The notes beneath the pieces were generated by a model, which did not search any database, was not told the origin of the DNA, and was given only the letters and a program-made list of their open reading frames with translations. A stretch of 8,454 nucleotides of DNA. It comes from Actinomycetes bacterium (GTDB taxonomy: Bacteria > Actinomycetota > Acidimicrobiia > Spongiisociales > UBA5794). The stretch covers positions 1 to 8,454 of the forward strand of contig JAJRYI010000111.1 of assembly GCA_024275815.1 (NCBI GenBank), written 5' to 3'. Positions 1 to 5,837 of the stretch are shown one piece after another. Numbering within the stretch: position 1 is the stretch's first letter; each line of letters starts with the position of its first letter. A program made the translations under genes and the position numbers.

Positions 1-65
1 TCCTTCAGCGCGGCGTCACTGCTGATCGTATTCACATCTGATGTCATCACATCGCCGACCTTCAC
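1..65 (-). CDS. CBS-domain protein, N-terminal fragment (runs off left edge)
   Basis: The first 21 codons of a reverse-strand gene are visible, beginning with GTG at 65-63. They read (M)KVGDVMTSDVNTISSDAAL followed by Lys, then the window ends. The run Val-Gly-Asp-Val-Met-Thr, then Val-x-Thr-Ile, then an acidic-Ala-x-Leu turn is the typical opening of a CBS domain. CBS domains occur in pairs and bind adenosyl nucleotides (AMP, ATP, SAM) to regulate an attached or partner protein. The start is well supported: a Shine-Dalgarno AGGAGGT lies 6 nt upstream at 78-72. The gene is divergent from the FHA gene. Whether it is a stand-alone CBS-pair protein or carries another domain cannot be seen. The family call rests on a short but characteristic stretch. 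Confidence 0.75.
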   Translation of the reverse strand, partial: MKVGDVMTSDVNTISSDAALK

Positions 66-71
66 GGACCG

Positions 72-78
72 ACCTCCT
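72..78 (-). promoter_or_regulatory. Shine-Dalgarno site of the CBS-domain gene
   Basis: On the reverse strand 78-72 reads AGGAGGT, complementary to the 16S rRNA 3' end, with 6 nt to the GTG at 65. It decides a GTG start for the partial gene and contrasts with the leaderless-looking starts elsewhere in the window. Confidence 0.75.
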
Positions 79-105
79 GTCGGGTGGAATTGGTTCCTTG
101 CACCC

Positions 106-111
106 AGGCTA
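106..111 (-). promoter_or_regulatory. Possible -10 element for the CBS-domain gene
   Basis: Reverse-strand 111-106 reads TAGCCT, fitting the actinobacterial TANNNT -10 pattern. Transcription would begin near 99-100 and give a leader of about 34 nt containing the Shine-Dalgarno site. No convincing -35 was seen. A 6-nt match of this kind is common by chance, so this is a weak inference. Confidence 0.3.
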
Positions 112-160
112 GAGACTCCCGACGAACTTGACCACCCGAGCCAATGTATGAGCTATACAC

Positions 161-164
161 GGAG
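161..164 (+). promoter_or_regulatory. Shine-Dalgarno site of the FHA gene
   Basis: GGAG lies 9 nt before the ATG at 174 and favours that start over the in-frame ATG at 144, which has no ribosome site. TATACA at 154-159 with TTGACC at 128-133 resembles a promoter, but the spacer is 20 nt and transcription from it would begin after the GGAG. The promoter of this gene is therefore unresolved. Confidence 0.5.
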
Positions 165-173
165 AACGCTACG

Positions 174-830
174 ATGACCCGTACGCGAGAAAGAACACCC
201 CGGGGGAGCGAAGTGCCATTGCAGGTCACCTATCAAGGCAAGGTCGATGTCGTCGACGACGACGTCACCGCGCTGATCGGTTCCGATGCAGCGTCGACGA
301 TCCGGATCGTACGACCCGGTATCTCCCGGCGTCATGCTGTCGTGTCGTACGACGGCACCGGTTGGAAGATCGAAGATGCAGGAAGCCGCAACGGGACGTT
401 CAAGGACGGACAACGCGTCCAGATCGTCGCTATCGACGAGCCGACAACCGTCTACCTCGGTCACCCGACAGACGGGGAGGCGATAACCCTCGCTCCTGAG
501 GTCGCTACGGAGACCGACGAGTCGATGCCGACCATGGATGATGACCCTATCCAGGCCGAGGTCGACGAGTTCGTACTTCCTACAACACCACCTCCAGTGG
601 TCGTCGCGTCGACGCCTCCGGTAGTCGCCGAGGAGCCCGATTCCACACCGCAGGCCCCTCGTGTGAGCGTTGCTCCAACCGCATCAGATGTCGAGATCGC
701 TGCCCTGACCAAAGCTCTCCGGGACCAGATCAGCGCCGTCAAAGGCCTGACGTGGTCCGTTTGGGCAATGATCGCGGTGACCGCGGCGCTCGCCGTCATG
801 ACGCTCTTCGTCGGCGTTCTGGGGAGCTGA
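174..830 (+). CDS. FHA-domain protein with C-terminal membrane anchor
   Basis: A 218-residue protein. Residues about 15-105 form a forkhead-associated (FHA) domain, a phosphothreonine-peptide reader that usually partners Ser/Thr kinases. Visible landmarks are the strand LIGSDAAS (34-41), Ser-Arg-Arg-His (51-54) and Gly-Ser-Arg-Asn-Gly-Thr (70-75), the last two carrying the conserved Ser and Asn that contact the phosphopeptide. The first motif is normally Ile-Gly-Arg; here Arg is replaced by Ser37. Residues about 105-180 are acidic and Pro/Thr/Val-rich, a likely disordered linker. Residues about 196-217 form one hydrophobic helix next to the C-terminus, so the protein should be anchored with the FHA domain in the cytoplasm. 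The ATG at 174 is preferred because of GGAG at 161-164; starting at 144 would add 10 residues. It ends 4 bp from the convergent PAC2 gene. No kinase or phosphatase is in view, so its partner is unknown. Confidence 0.85.
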   Translation: MTRTRERTPRGSEVPLQVTYQGKVDVVDDDVTALIGSDAASTIRIVRPGISRRHAVVSYDGTGWKIEDAGSRNGTFKDGQRVQIVAIDEPTTVYLGHPTDGEAITLAPEVATETDESMPTMDDDPIQAEVDEFVLPTTPPPVVVASTPPVVAEEPDSTPQAPRVSVAPTASDVEIAALTKALRDQISAVKGLTWSVWAMIAVTAALAVMTLFVGVLGS

Positions 831-834
831 GGAC

Positions 835-1686
835 TCAGACCTCGTCCTCGGTGTCCTGCAGGAACCGCGTTATCTCCTCTGCGATCTCGTCTGCAGTAGG
901 GAGATCATCAGGGATCTTCGACGTCGTACCGACGCTGTGATCGAGGCCATCGACGAAATCGCGTGCATCCGAACGCTGTTCGAGGATCTCATCGAGACGA
1001 GCCACCTGATCCTCGGCCTCAGTCTCGAGCTCCGCGAGGTTGAACACGACGTCGAGTTGCCCTTCGACCTTGCGCAACAGGGATACCATCGCCGGGTGGT
1101 ACGGCCGCCCGACGTACTGGGGAATCTGGGCCCAGTAGCCGATCGCCGGAACACCGCCCTGCTCTATCGAAGCACGAAAGACGGTGCCTGCTGATGCAGG
1201 CACGACGATCTCATCCATGAGCATTTCGTCGCCGGCAAGAAGTAACCGCGAATCCGACGAGGTACAGAACACAGCGGTATCGGCTGCGTGGCGTACCGGA
1301 GTCGGCACGGCACCAAGCGTCACGAGATGCGACACACCGAGAACACCGACGAGGTCCACGAGAGCCTCCGAGATACCCGACCATGCGTAGTCGGGTTCGT
1401 TCCCGACCATCACGAGCACGTCTCGTCCCGAGGGAGTGATGTGCACGATGTCCATACGCGGCCAGGTGAGCGAGATCATCTCGCCTGAGGAGAACCGGAG
1501 CACCGGTCGATTCGATCGGTAGTCGAAGATGGCGTCTGGATCGAACGACACCACGACCTCGCCCGCCTCCGCAAGCCAATCGGTCGCATCGCTCGCCGCC
1601 GATGCAGCGTCACCCCATCCCGAGAGACCCATGATGAGGACAGGGTCCTTCATCGGGGACGAGGGAGACAGGGTGTACAGGGACAT
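835..1686 (-). CDS. PAC2-family protein (proteasome assembly chaperone 2-like fold)
   Basis: A 283-residue soluble protein without signal peptide or membrane helix. Near the N-terminus, Pro-Val-Leu-Ile-Met-Gly-Leu-Ser-Gly-Trp-Gly-Asp-Ala then an Ala-rich helix is the hallmark opening of PAC2 proteins. Further on are a conserved-looking LGAVPTPVRHAAD stretch, GVPAIGYWAQIPQY and HPAMVSLLRKVEGQL. The last 80 or so residues are charged and helical, probably a coiled coil. PAC2 is named for a eukaryotic 20S proteasome assembly chaperone. Actinobacterial members (such as mycobacterial Rv2125) share the fold, but their role is not settled to my knowledge. The gene lies 44 bp downstream of a Bpa-like proteasome activator on the same strand, which makes a proteasome link attractive but unproven. 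The ATG at 1686 is preceded by TATCCT ending 6 nt upstream and no Shine-Dalgarno site, so it looks leaderless and independently transcribed. Its C-terminus (Glu-Asp-Glu-Val) is not a proteasome-docking motif. Confidence 0.85.
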   Translation of the reverse strand: MSLYTLSPSSPMKDPVLIMGLSGWGDAASAASDATDWLAEAGEVVVSFDPDAIFDYRSNRPVLRFSSGEMISLTWPRMDIVHITPSGRDVLVMVGNEPDYAWSGISEALVDLVGVLGVSHLVTLGAVPTPVRHAADTAVFCTSSDSRLLLAGDEMLMDEIVVPASAGTVFRASIEQGGVPAIGYWAQIPQYVGRPYHPAMVSLLRKVEGQLDVVFNLAELETEAEDQVARLDEILEQRSDARDFVDGLDHSVGTTSKIPDDLPTADEIAEEITRFLQDTEDEV

Positions 1687-1692
1687 ACGTAG

Positions 1693-1698
1693 AGGATA
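1693..1698 (-). promoter_or_regulatory. -10 element of a leaderless promoter for the PAC2 gene
   Basis: Reverse-strand 1698-1693 reads TATCCT, followed by 6 nt (CTACGT) and the ATG at 1686. With the usual -10 to start-site distance, transcription would begin at or next to the A of the ATG. No Shine-Dalgarno site or clear -35 is seen. The same geometry recurs at three other genes here. Confidence 0.6.
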
Positions 1699-1730
1699 CC
1701 CAGCGGCACCGGATGGCTACCGGTGTCTGC

Positions 1731-2219
1731 CTACAGGTACAACCCGCTCCCGGATTCCTGGGCTCCACCTTCGATCGCCTTGCGCTGCCGCATGCGTTCG
1801 AGCTGTGCAGACGCTGCCATCTGCTGAGAGATGAGTGAAGCCTGAATCCCGTGGAACAGGCCTTCGAGCCAACCGACGAGTTGGGCCTGTGCAACCCGGA
1901 GCTCTGCCTCTGTCGGAGTGTCCTCACCGATCGGGACGAAGACCGCATCGAGTTCATCGATCAAGTCGTCGGAGAGGACCTCTTTGAGCTCCTCGAGCGA
2001 ACGGTCGTAGATCGATAGGAGACGGACCCTCCCCGCATCGTCGAGGGGTGCCTCGCGAACCTCGTCGAGCATCGCCCTGGTCATCGAAGCGATCCTGATC
2101 AGCTTCGACGGTTCAGATACGAACGGCTGAGGCCTGTCGGGCTCACCGGCTTCGTCGGTCTCCACCACGACATCGGGTGTGACCGGATCGGGGCTCTCTG
2201 GGGGATGGTCGGATTCCAT
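1731..2219 (-). CDS. bpa: Bacterial proteasome activator, Bpa/PafE-like
   Basis: A 162-residue protein, close to the roughly 174 residues of mycobacterial Bpa (Rv3780). Bpa forms an ATP-independent ring that docks on the 20S proteasome alpha-ring and opens the gate for unfolded or specific substrates. Visible features are an acidic Pro-rich N-terminal tail (1-35), then a helical core from KLIRIASMTRAMLDEVRE through ARVRLL-like and Leu-Ile-Asp-Glu-Leu segments. A helix with LVGWLEGLFHGIQASLISQQ follows, then a flexible tail ending Gly-Leu-Tyr-Leu. The terminal motif matches the Gly-Gln-Tyr-Leu of known Bpa and Mpa, keeping the penultimate Tyr; Gln is replaced by Leu. The frame stays open upstream to 2555, but that stretch overlaps the divergent acylase gene. 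The ATG at 2219 has TATGCT 6 nt upstream and is preferred. The PAC2 gene follows 44 bp downstream. Proteasome subunits are outside the window. Confidence 0.9.
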   Translation of the reverse strand: MESDHPPESPDPVTPDVVVETDEAGEPDRPQPFVSEPSKLIRIASMTRAMLDEVREAPLDDAGRVRLLSIYDRSLEELKEVLSDDLIDELDAVFVPIGEDTPTEAELRVAQAQLVGWLEGLFHGIQASLISQQMAASAQLERMRQRKAIEGGAQESGSGLYL

Positions 2220-2225
2220 GGGGCA

Positions 2226-2231
2226 AGCATA
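2226..2231 (-). promoter_or_regulatory. -10 element of a leaderless promoter for bpa
   Basis: Reverse-strand 2231-2226 reads TATGCT, followed by 6 nt (TGCCCC) and the ATG at 2219. No Shine-Dalgarno site is present. The -35 region would fall at about 2249-2255, next to the -10 of the divergent acylase promoter. Confidence 0.6.
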
Positions 2232-2258
2232 CGGCACGGACCACGGTGTCGATACCGG

Positions 2259-2264
2259 TACGAT
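2259..2264 (+). promoter_or_regulatory. -10 element of a leaderless promoter for the acylase gene
   Basis: TACGAT is followed by 6 nt (GACACG) and the ATG at 2271, placing the expected transcription start at the start codon. No Shine-Dalgarno site is present. Its -35 region would fall at about 2236-2241, close to the bpa -10 at 2231-2226, so the two divergent promoters share one short segment. Confidence 0.6.
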
Positions 2265-2270
2265 GACACG

Positions 2271-4841
2271 ATGAACGACATCTCGACCCCGCCACAACCC
2301 GCACCAAGGAAGCATCGTCTCCGCACCATCCTCAAGGGGATCCTGTGGGGAGCACTCACCATACTCGTCGTCATCGTGATCTCCGGTTGGCTCTTTGCGA
2401 GATACTCGGTCACCCGCGCGTTCCCTCAAACCGATGGAACGATCCAGATAGAGGGCCTCACCGGGGAGGTCGAGGTCGTTCGTGACTCGATGGGGATCCC
2501 GCACATCTACGCCGACAACGTGAACGACCTCTTCCTCGCACAGGGGTACGTTCATGCACAGGACCGCTTCTTCCAGATGGACTTCTGGCGGAAGATCTCC
2601 TACGGCGAACTGTCGTCGATGTTCGGAGATACCCAGGTCGACACCGACACGTTCATCAGAACCATGGGATGGGGTCGCCTCGCTGAGGCCCAGTACGAGA
2701 TCGCCAGCAGCGAGAACAAGGCCATCCTCGACGCCTACGCCGCAGGAGTCAACGCGTACCTCGCGACACAGTCCCCTGCCGATCTCAGCTTCGAGTACAG
2801 CATCCTCGAGTTGACCAACCGCAGTTACACGCCCGAACCCTGGACGGGGGCGCAGTCCCTTGCATGGGGCAAGGTGATGGCGTGGGACCTCGGAGGAAAC
2901 ATGGATGCTGAGATCGAACGCGCCCTTGCTCTTGCCTCACTCCCACCCGATCGCGTCGCACAGATCTTCCCCCCATATCCGGGAGAGCGGAACCCGTACA
3001 TCGTCGCCAACCAGGACGCAGCGAAGATGGGGACGCCCGTCGATCTGACTCTGAGCCTCAACTCGACGGTTGCCCTCTCCTCGGCGAAGGCAGCGATCGA
3101 TGCCCTCAACAGAGTCACCGGTGGCGGGGCCGAAACCGGCATCGGGTCGAACTCGTGGGCAGTGAGTGGTGACCTGACTCCGACGGGATCACCGTTCCTG
3201 ATGAACGACCCACACTTGTCGAGCCAGATGCCATCGATCTGGTACCAGGTCGGCTTGCACTGCCGCACCGTCAACGATGCGTGCCCCTACGACGTCGTGG
3301 GGTTCTCCTTCGCAGGTGTCCCCGGTGTGGTGATCGGGCACAACGCGAACATCGCGTGGGGGTTCACCAACGTGGGTCCCGACGTCCAAGACCTCTACAT
3401 CGAGAAGATCAACCCGCAGAACCTGAACCAGTACGAGGTCAACGGGGAGTGGGTCGACATGGACATCAGAACGGAGACGATCGATGTTGCCGGTGCAGAT
3501 CCTATCGAGGTGACCGTCCGCTCGACCCGACACGGACCCATCATCTCGGGGATCTACGAGCCCCTCGAGGAGTTCGACACGGCAGGGATCGACCTCCCCG
3601 AAGAGTACGCCGTAGCGCTTCGCTGGACGGGGCTCGACGTCGTTCCCTCCGTCGTTGGACCGATCCTCGGCTTCGACCGTGCCCGCAACTTCGAGGAGTT
3701 CCGCGAGGCAGGCCTCCTGTTCGCTGCACCGAGCCAGAACCTGCTCTACGCCGACACTGCAGGCAACATCGGATACCAGATGCCCGGGAACATCCCGATG
3801 CGTGCAAAGGGTGACGGCACCCTCCCCGTACCCGGATGGACCGACGAGTACGAGTGGACGGGTTTCATCCCTTACGACGAGCTCCCCGCCGTGCTGAACC
3901 CCGAGTCGGGGTACATCGTGACGGCCAACAACGCCGTGATCGACGAGGCGTACCCCTACTTGATCACCCAGGACTGGGACTACGGGTACCGGGCGAGGAG
4001 GATCGTCGATCTCGTCACGTCGAACCCGGGCATCGATCTCGCTGACCAGGCGACGATCCAGTTCGACAGCTTCGATCTGAACGCGGACCGCATCATCCCG
4101 TACATCGAACTGTCCCTGATGGGTGCAACGGATCGCGAACTCACCCCGATCGAACTCGATGCCATCAGTGAGCTGTCCAACTGGGACCGCCAGAACTTCG
4201 CAGGCAGCACCGGCGCTGCGATCTGGAACGCCACGTGGCGCAACCTGCTCGTGCGCACCTTCCAGGACGAACTCCCGGAGGCCCTCTGGCCGGAAGGCAA
4301 CTCTCGTTGGTTCGAGGTCGTCGGGAACCTCCTCGATGAGCCGCTGGATCCCTGGTGGAACGATGTCACGACCCAGGGCCTCGAGTCGAGAGACGACGTG
4401 CTCGCTGCCGCCTTCTACGACGCGGTCGCCGAACTCGACGGGCGACTCGGATCCGACGTCTCTTCCTGGACGTGGGGAGCGATCCACGAGATGACCTTCA
4501 TCAACCAGGCACTCGGCTCGACGGGCATCGGGATCATCGATGACCGGTTCAACCGGGGACCGTACCCGGCGAGTGGCAGCAAGGGAGTCGTCAACGCGGT
4601 CGGATGGACGGCAACCGAGGGGTACCAGGTCAACTGGCTCCCATCGATGCGGATGCTGGTCGATCTCGGTGATCTGTCCCGGTCACGGGCGATCCACACG
4701 ACGGGCCAATCCGGCCACGTCGACAACGAGCACTACGACGACATGATCCCGCTGTGGCTCGAGGGCAAGACCGCCCCGTTCCTGTGGAACAAGGCAGACA
4801 TCGAAGCCGACGCCGAAGCCACGATGCTCCTGGTGCCATAG
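2271..4841 (+). CDS. Penicillin-acylase-family N-terminal nucleophile hydrolase, membrane-anchored
   Basis: An 856-residue protein of the penicillin amidase (S45) family, which hydrolyses amide bonds in beta-lactams, acyl-homoserine lactones or other N-acyl compounds; the substrate here cannot be told. Residues about 18-45 are a single hydrophobic helix after basic residues, so it should be exported and membrane-anchored. The alpha-chain part carries EVVRDSMGIPHIYADN and AQGYVHAQDRFFQMD, both typical. Autocleavage is expected before Ser293 in Gly-Ser-Asn-Ser-Trp-Ala-Val, making Ser293 the N-terminal nucleophile of the beta chain. Met-Asn-Asp-Pro-His-Leu follows, and Thr-Ala-Asn-Asn with Asn553 (position 261 of the beta chain) matches the oxyanion-hole Asn. 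Two nearby Cys after GLH and NDA could form a disulfide. Residues from the family's catalytic set are all present, so it is probably active. The frame is open from 2205, but that would overlap bpa; the ATG at 2271 has a leaderless -10. It is divergent from bpa with 51 bp between starts. Confidence 0.92.
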   Translation: MNDISTPPQPAPRKHRLRTILKGILWGALTILVVIVISGWLFARYSVTRAFPQTDGTIQIEGLTGEVEVVRDSMGIPHIYADNVNDLFLAQGYVHAQDRFFQMDFWRKISYGELSSMFGDTQVDTDTFIRTMGWGRLAEAQYEIASSENKAILDAYAAGVNAYLATQSPADLSFEYSILELTNRSYTPEPWTGAQSLAWGKVMAWDLGGNMDAEIERALALASLPPDRVAQIFPPYPGERNPYIVANQDAAKMGTPVDLTLSLNSTVALSSAKAAIDALNRVTGGGAETGIGSNSWAVSGDLTPTGSPFLMNDPHLSSQMPSIWYQVGLHCRTVNDACPYDVVGFSFAGVPGVVIGHNANIAWGFTNVGPDVQDLYIEKINPQNLNQYEVNGEWVDMDIRTETIDVAGADPIEVTVRSTRHGPIISGIYEPLEEFDTAGIDLPEEYAVALRWTGLDVVPSVVGPILGFDRARNFEEFREAGLLFAAPSQNLLYADTAGNIGYQMPGNIPMRAKGDGTLPVPGWTDEYEWTGFIPYDELPAVLNPESGYIVTANNAVIDEAYPYLITQDWDYGYRARRIVDLVTSNPGIDLADQATIQFDSFDLNADRIIPYIELSLMGATDRELTPIELDAISELSNWDRQNFAGSTGAAIWNATWRNLLVRTFQDELPEALWPEGNSRWFEVVGNLLDEPLDPWWNDVTTQGLESRDDVLAAAFYDAVAELDGRLGSDVSSWTWGAIHEMTFINQALGSTGIGIIDDRFNRGPYPASGSKGVVNAVGWTATEGYQVNWLPSMRMLVDLGDLSRSRAIHTTGQSGHVDNEHYDDMIPLWLEGKTAPFLWNKADIEADAEATMLLVP

Positions 4842-4847
4842 AACGGG

Positions 4848-4998
4848 CCGTCCCCCCTTCAGCCTCAATCCGCTGTTCGGCACCGCGAGCCCACCCCTCT
4901 CCCGTCCCCCATTTCAGCCTCAATGCGCTGTTTGACGGCGCGTACCGGCCTCTTCCTCCCGTCCCCCTGCAACGCTCGTACCTCGCTCTGCCGTCCCC
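4848..4998 (+). repeat. Degenerate C-rich tandem repeat, unit about 55 bp
   Basis: CCGTCCCCC occurs at 4848, 4902, 4959 and 4991. The first two copies extend into a shared core: TTCAGCCTCAAT-x-CGCTGTT at 4858-4877 and again at 4913-4932, 19 of 20 bases identical at a 55-bp period. Their further flanks are also alike (a CCTCT-to-CCGTCCCC stretch). The third copy keeps only the C-rich head. Together with the hairpin at 4993-5013 this occupies half of the 331-bp gap between the acylase and lipoprotein genes. Positions 5014-5160 show nothing I can name. It may be a dispersed intergenic repeat family; no open reading frame in it looks coding. Confidence 0.65.
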
Positions 4999-5013
4999 CC
5001 TGAAGGGGGGGAC
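4993..5013 (+). terminator. Strong GC hairpin, possible terminator of the acylase gene
   Basis: GTCCCCCC at 4993-5000 pairs with GGGGGGAC at 5006-5013 around a 5-nt loop (TGAAG), an 8-bp almost all-GC stem. No T-run follows, so it is not a classical intrinsic terminator, though actinobacterial ones often lack the T-run. It lies about 150 bp past the acylase stop, and the right arm can also pair with 4850-4862, so it may instead be part of the repeat. Confidence 0.45.
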
Positions 5014-5160
5014 AGACGAATGCCACGGCATACATGGAAAGGGTGCAACAGCCAACGCCGCGACACCCGTATGGGGGCCGACATAGCGGGCAATCGCCGA
5101 CGCTCAAGCAGCGAATCCAGGAGGACGGAAGAATCGGACGACCTCGGGCCATGGTGCCGA

Positions 5161-5166
5161 TACGCT
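5161..5166 (+). promoter_or_regulatory. -10 element of a leaderless promoter for the lipoprotein gene
   Basis: TACGCT is followed by 6 nt (TCGGGG) and the ATG at 5173. No Shine-Dalgarno site is properly placed. It shows the same spacing as the PAC2, bpa and acylase promoters and argues for this start over the upstream in-frame ATG at 5020. Confidence 0.6.
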
Positions 5167-5172
5167 TCGGGG

Positions 5173-5799
5173 ATGCGAGTACTCGGGATCCTCCTCGCCA
5201 CAGCACTCCTCATCGCAGCGTGTTCGCGCGAACCGGCCGTCACCGTCGAGGAGTTCGGCTTCTTCGGGGAAATCGTCGATCTCCAGGGAGTCGACACATG
5301 GTCGGTATCGAGCGACTTCTTCACGACCGGCGGACCGCAAAGCGAGCTGAAGGTCGGACCGGCAGAGTTCCTGCTCTCCACGGGTGTCACCGTGTCTGTG
5401 CCTCCATCTACGAGGGGTGGAAACCTCTGCGATCCACTCGCCGGGTACAGCGATCCGACGTTCCCGGACGAGTGCGTGATCCTCGGGGAGTGGGCGAGTG
5501 ACGGTGTCGCTGCATGGTTCGGGCTCGTGGCGGGAGGAGATGTGATCGTCCAAGATGGTGCGCGGTACGTGTCCTTGCAGATGCTCGAGGTCAAGGGAGC
5601 GAACGGCATCGTCAGAACAGGGTTTCGAGATATTTCACTTCCCCTCACAGACGAGATCGAGAACGTTGGGTGCTTCGACCTACGCGACGGCTACATCCCT
5701 CTCAGCGGCTTCGCTCTGTCATCGAGCGGTGGATCGTACGCCCTCATCAACCTCGAGACGACGGTCATCGAGAAGATCGACTGCGGCTACGAGGGATGA
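5173..5799 (+). CDS. Putative lipoprotein of unknown function
   Basis: A 208-residue protein I do not recognise. Residues 1-17 form a lipoprotein signal peptide: Met-Arg, a hydrophobic core, then the lipobox Leu-Ile-Ala-Ala-Cys with Cys17 as the lipidated residue. The mature protein should be tethered to the outer face of the membrane. It has no further membrane helix. The rest is rich in Gly, Val and acidic residues with alternating short hydrophobic stretches, suggesting a mainly beta structure. Four more cysteines, at 86, 101, 167 and 204, could make two disulfides in the oxidising exterior. The start at 5173 is chosen because it gives a perfect signal peptide and follows a leaderless -10; the in-frame extension to 5020 is basic and unlike a protein N-terminus. 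The gene is 331 bp past the acylase and convergent with the molybdoenzyme gene, so it is probably transcribed alone. Confidence 0.8.
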   Translation: MRVLGILLATALLIAACSREPAVTVEEFGFFGEIVDLQGVDTWSVSSDFFTTGGPQSELKVGPAEFLLSTGVTVSVPPSTRGGNLCDPLAGYSDPTFPDECVILGEWASDGVAAWFGLVAGGDVIVQDGARYVSLQMLEVKGANGIVRTGFRDISLPLTDEIENVGCFDLRDGYIPLSGFALSSSGGSYALINLETTVIEKIDCGYEG

Positions 5800-5803
5800 A
5801 TCG

Positions 5804-5830
5804 GGCCTCGGTACACAGGTGTCGAGTGCC
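5804..5830. terminator. Imperfect hairpin between convergent genes
   Basis: In the 38-bp gap between the lipoprotein and molybdoenzyme stops, GGC-CTCG (5804-5810) can pair with CGAG-T-GCC (5823-5830), and ACA with TGT closes a CAGG loop inside it. The stem has a 2-nt and a 1-nt bulge and no T-run. The position suggests a shared bidirectional terminator, but the structure is modest. Confidence 0.35.
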
Positions 5831-5837
5831 ACGAACC

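Noticed and set aside
2220..2555. Upstream extension of the bpa frame by 112 codons
   Set aside because: It would run antisense through the acylase N-terminal region, shows no family similarity, and the ATG at 2219 matches both the known Bpa length and a leaderless -10.
3189..4487. A 432-residue open frame on the reverse strand inside the acylase gene
   Set aside because: It lies wholly antisense to a gene with clear family motifs and its composition (Val, Asp, Arg, Gly rich) is typical of a high-GC shadow frame.
4848..5013. The repeats as a CRISPR array
   Set aside because: There are only two well-matched copies, the intervals are themselves similar rather than unique spacers, and no cas gene is nearby.
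5020..5172. Upstream extension of the lipoprotein by 51 codons
   Set aside because: It would bury the lipoprotein signal peptide inside the protein, and its Arg/Ser-rich content looks non-coding.
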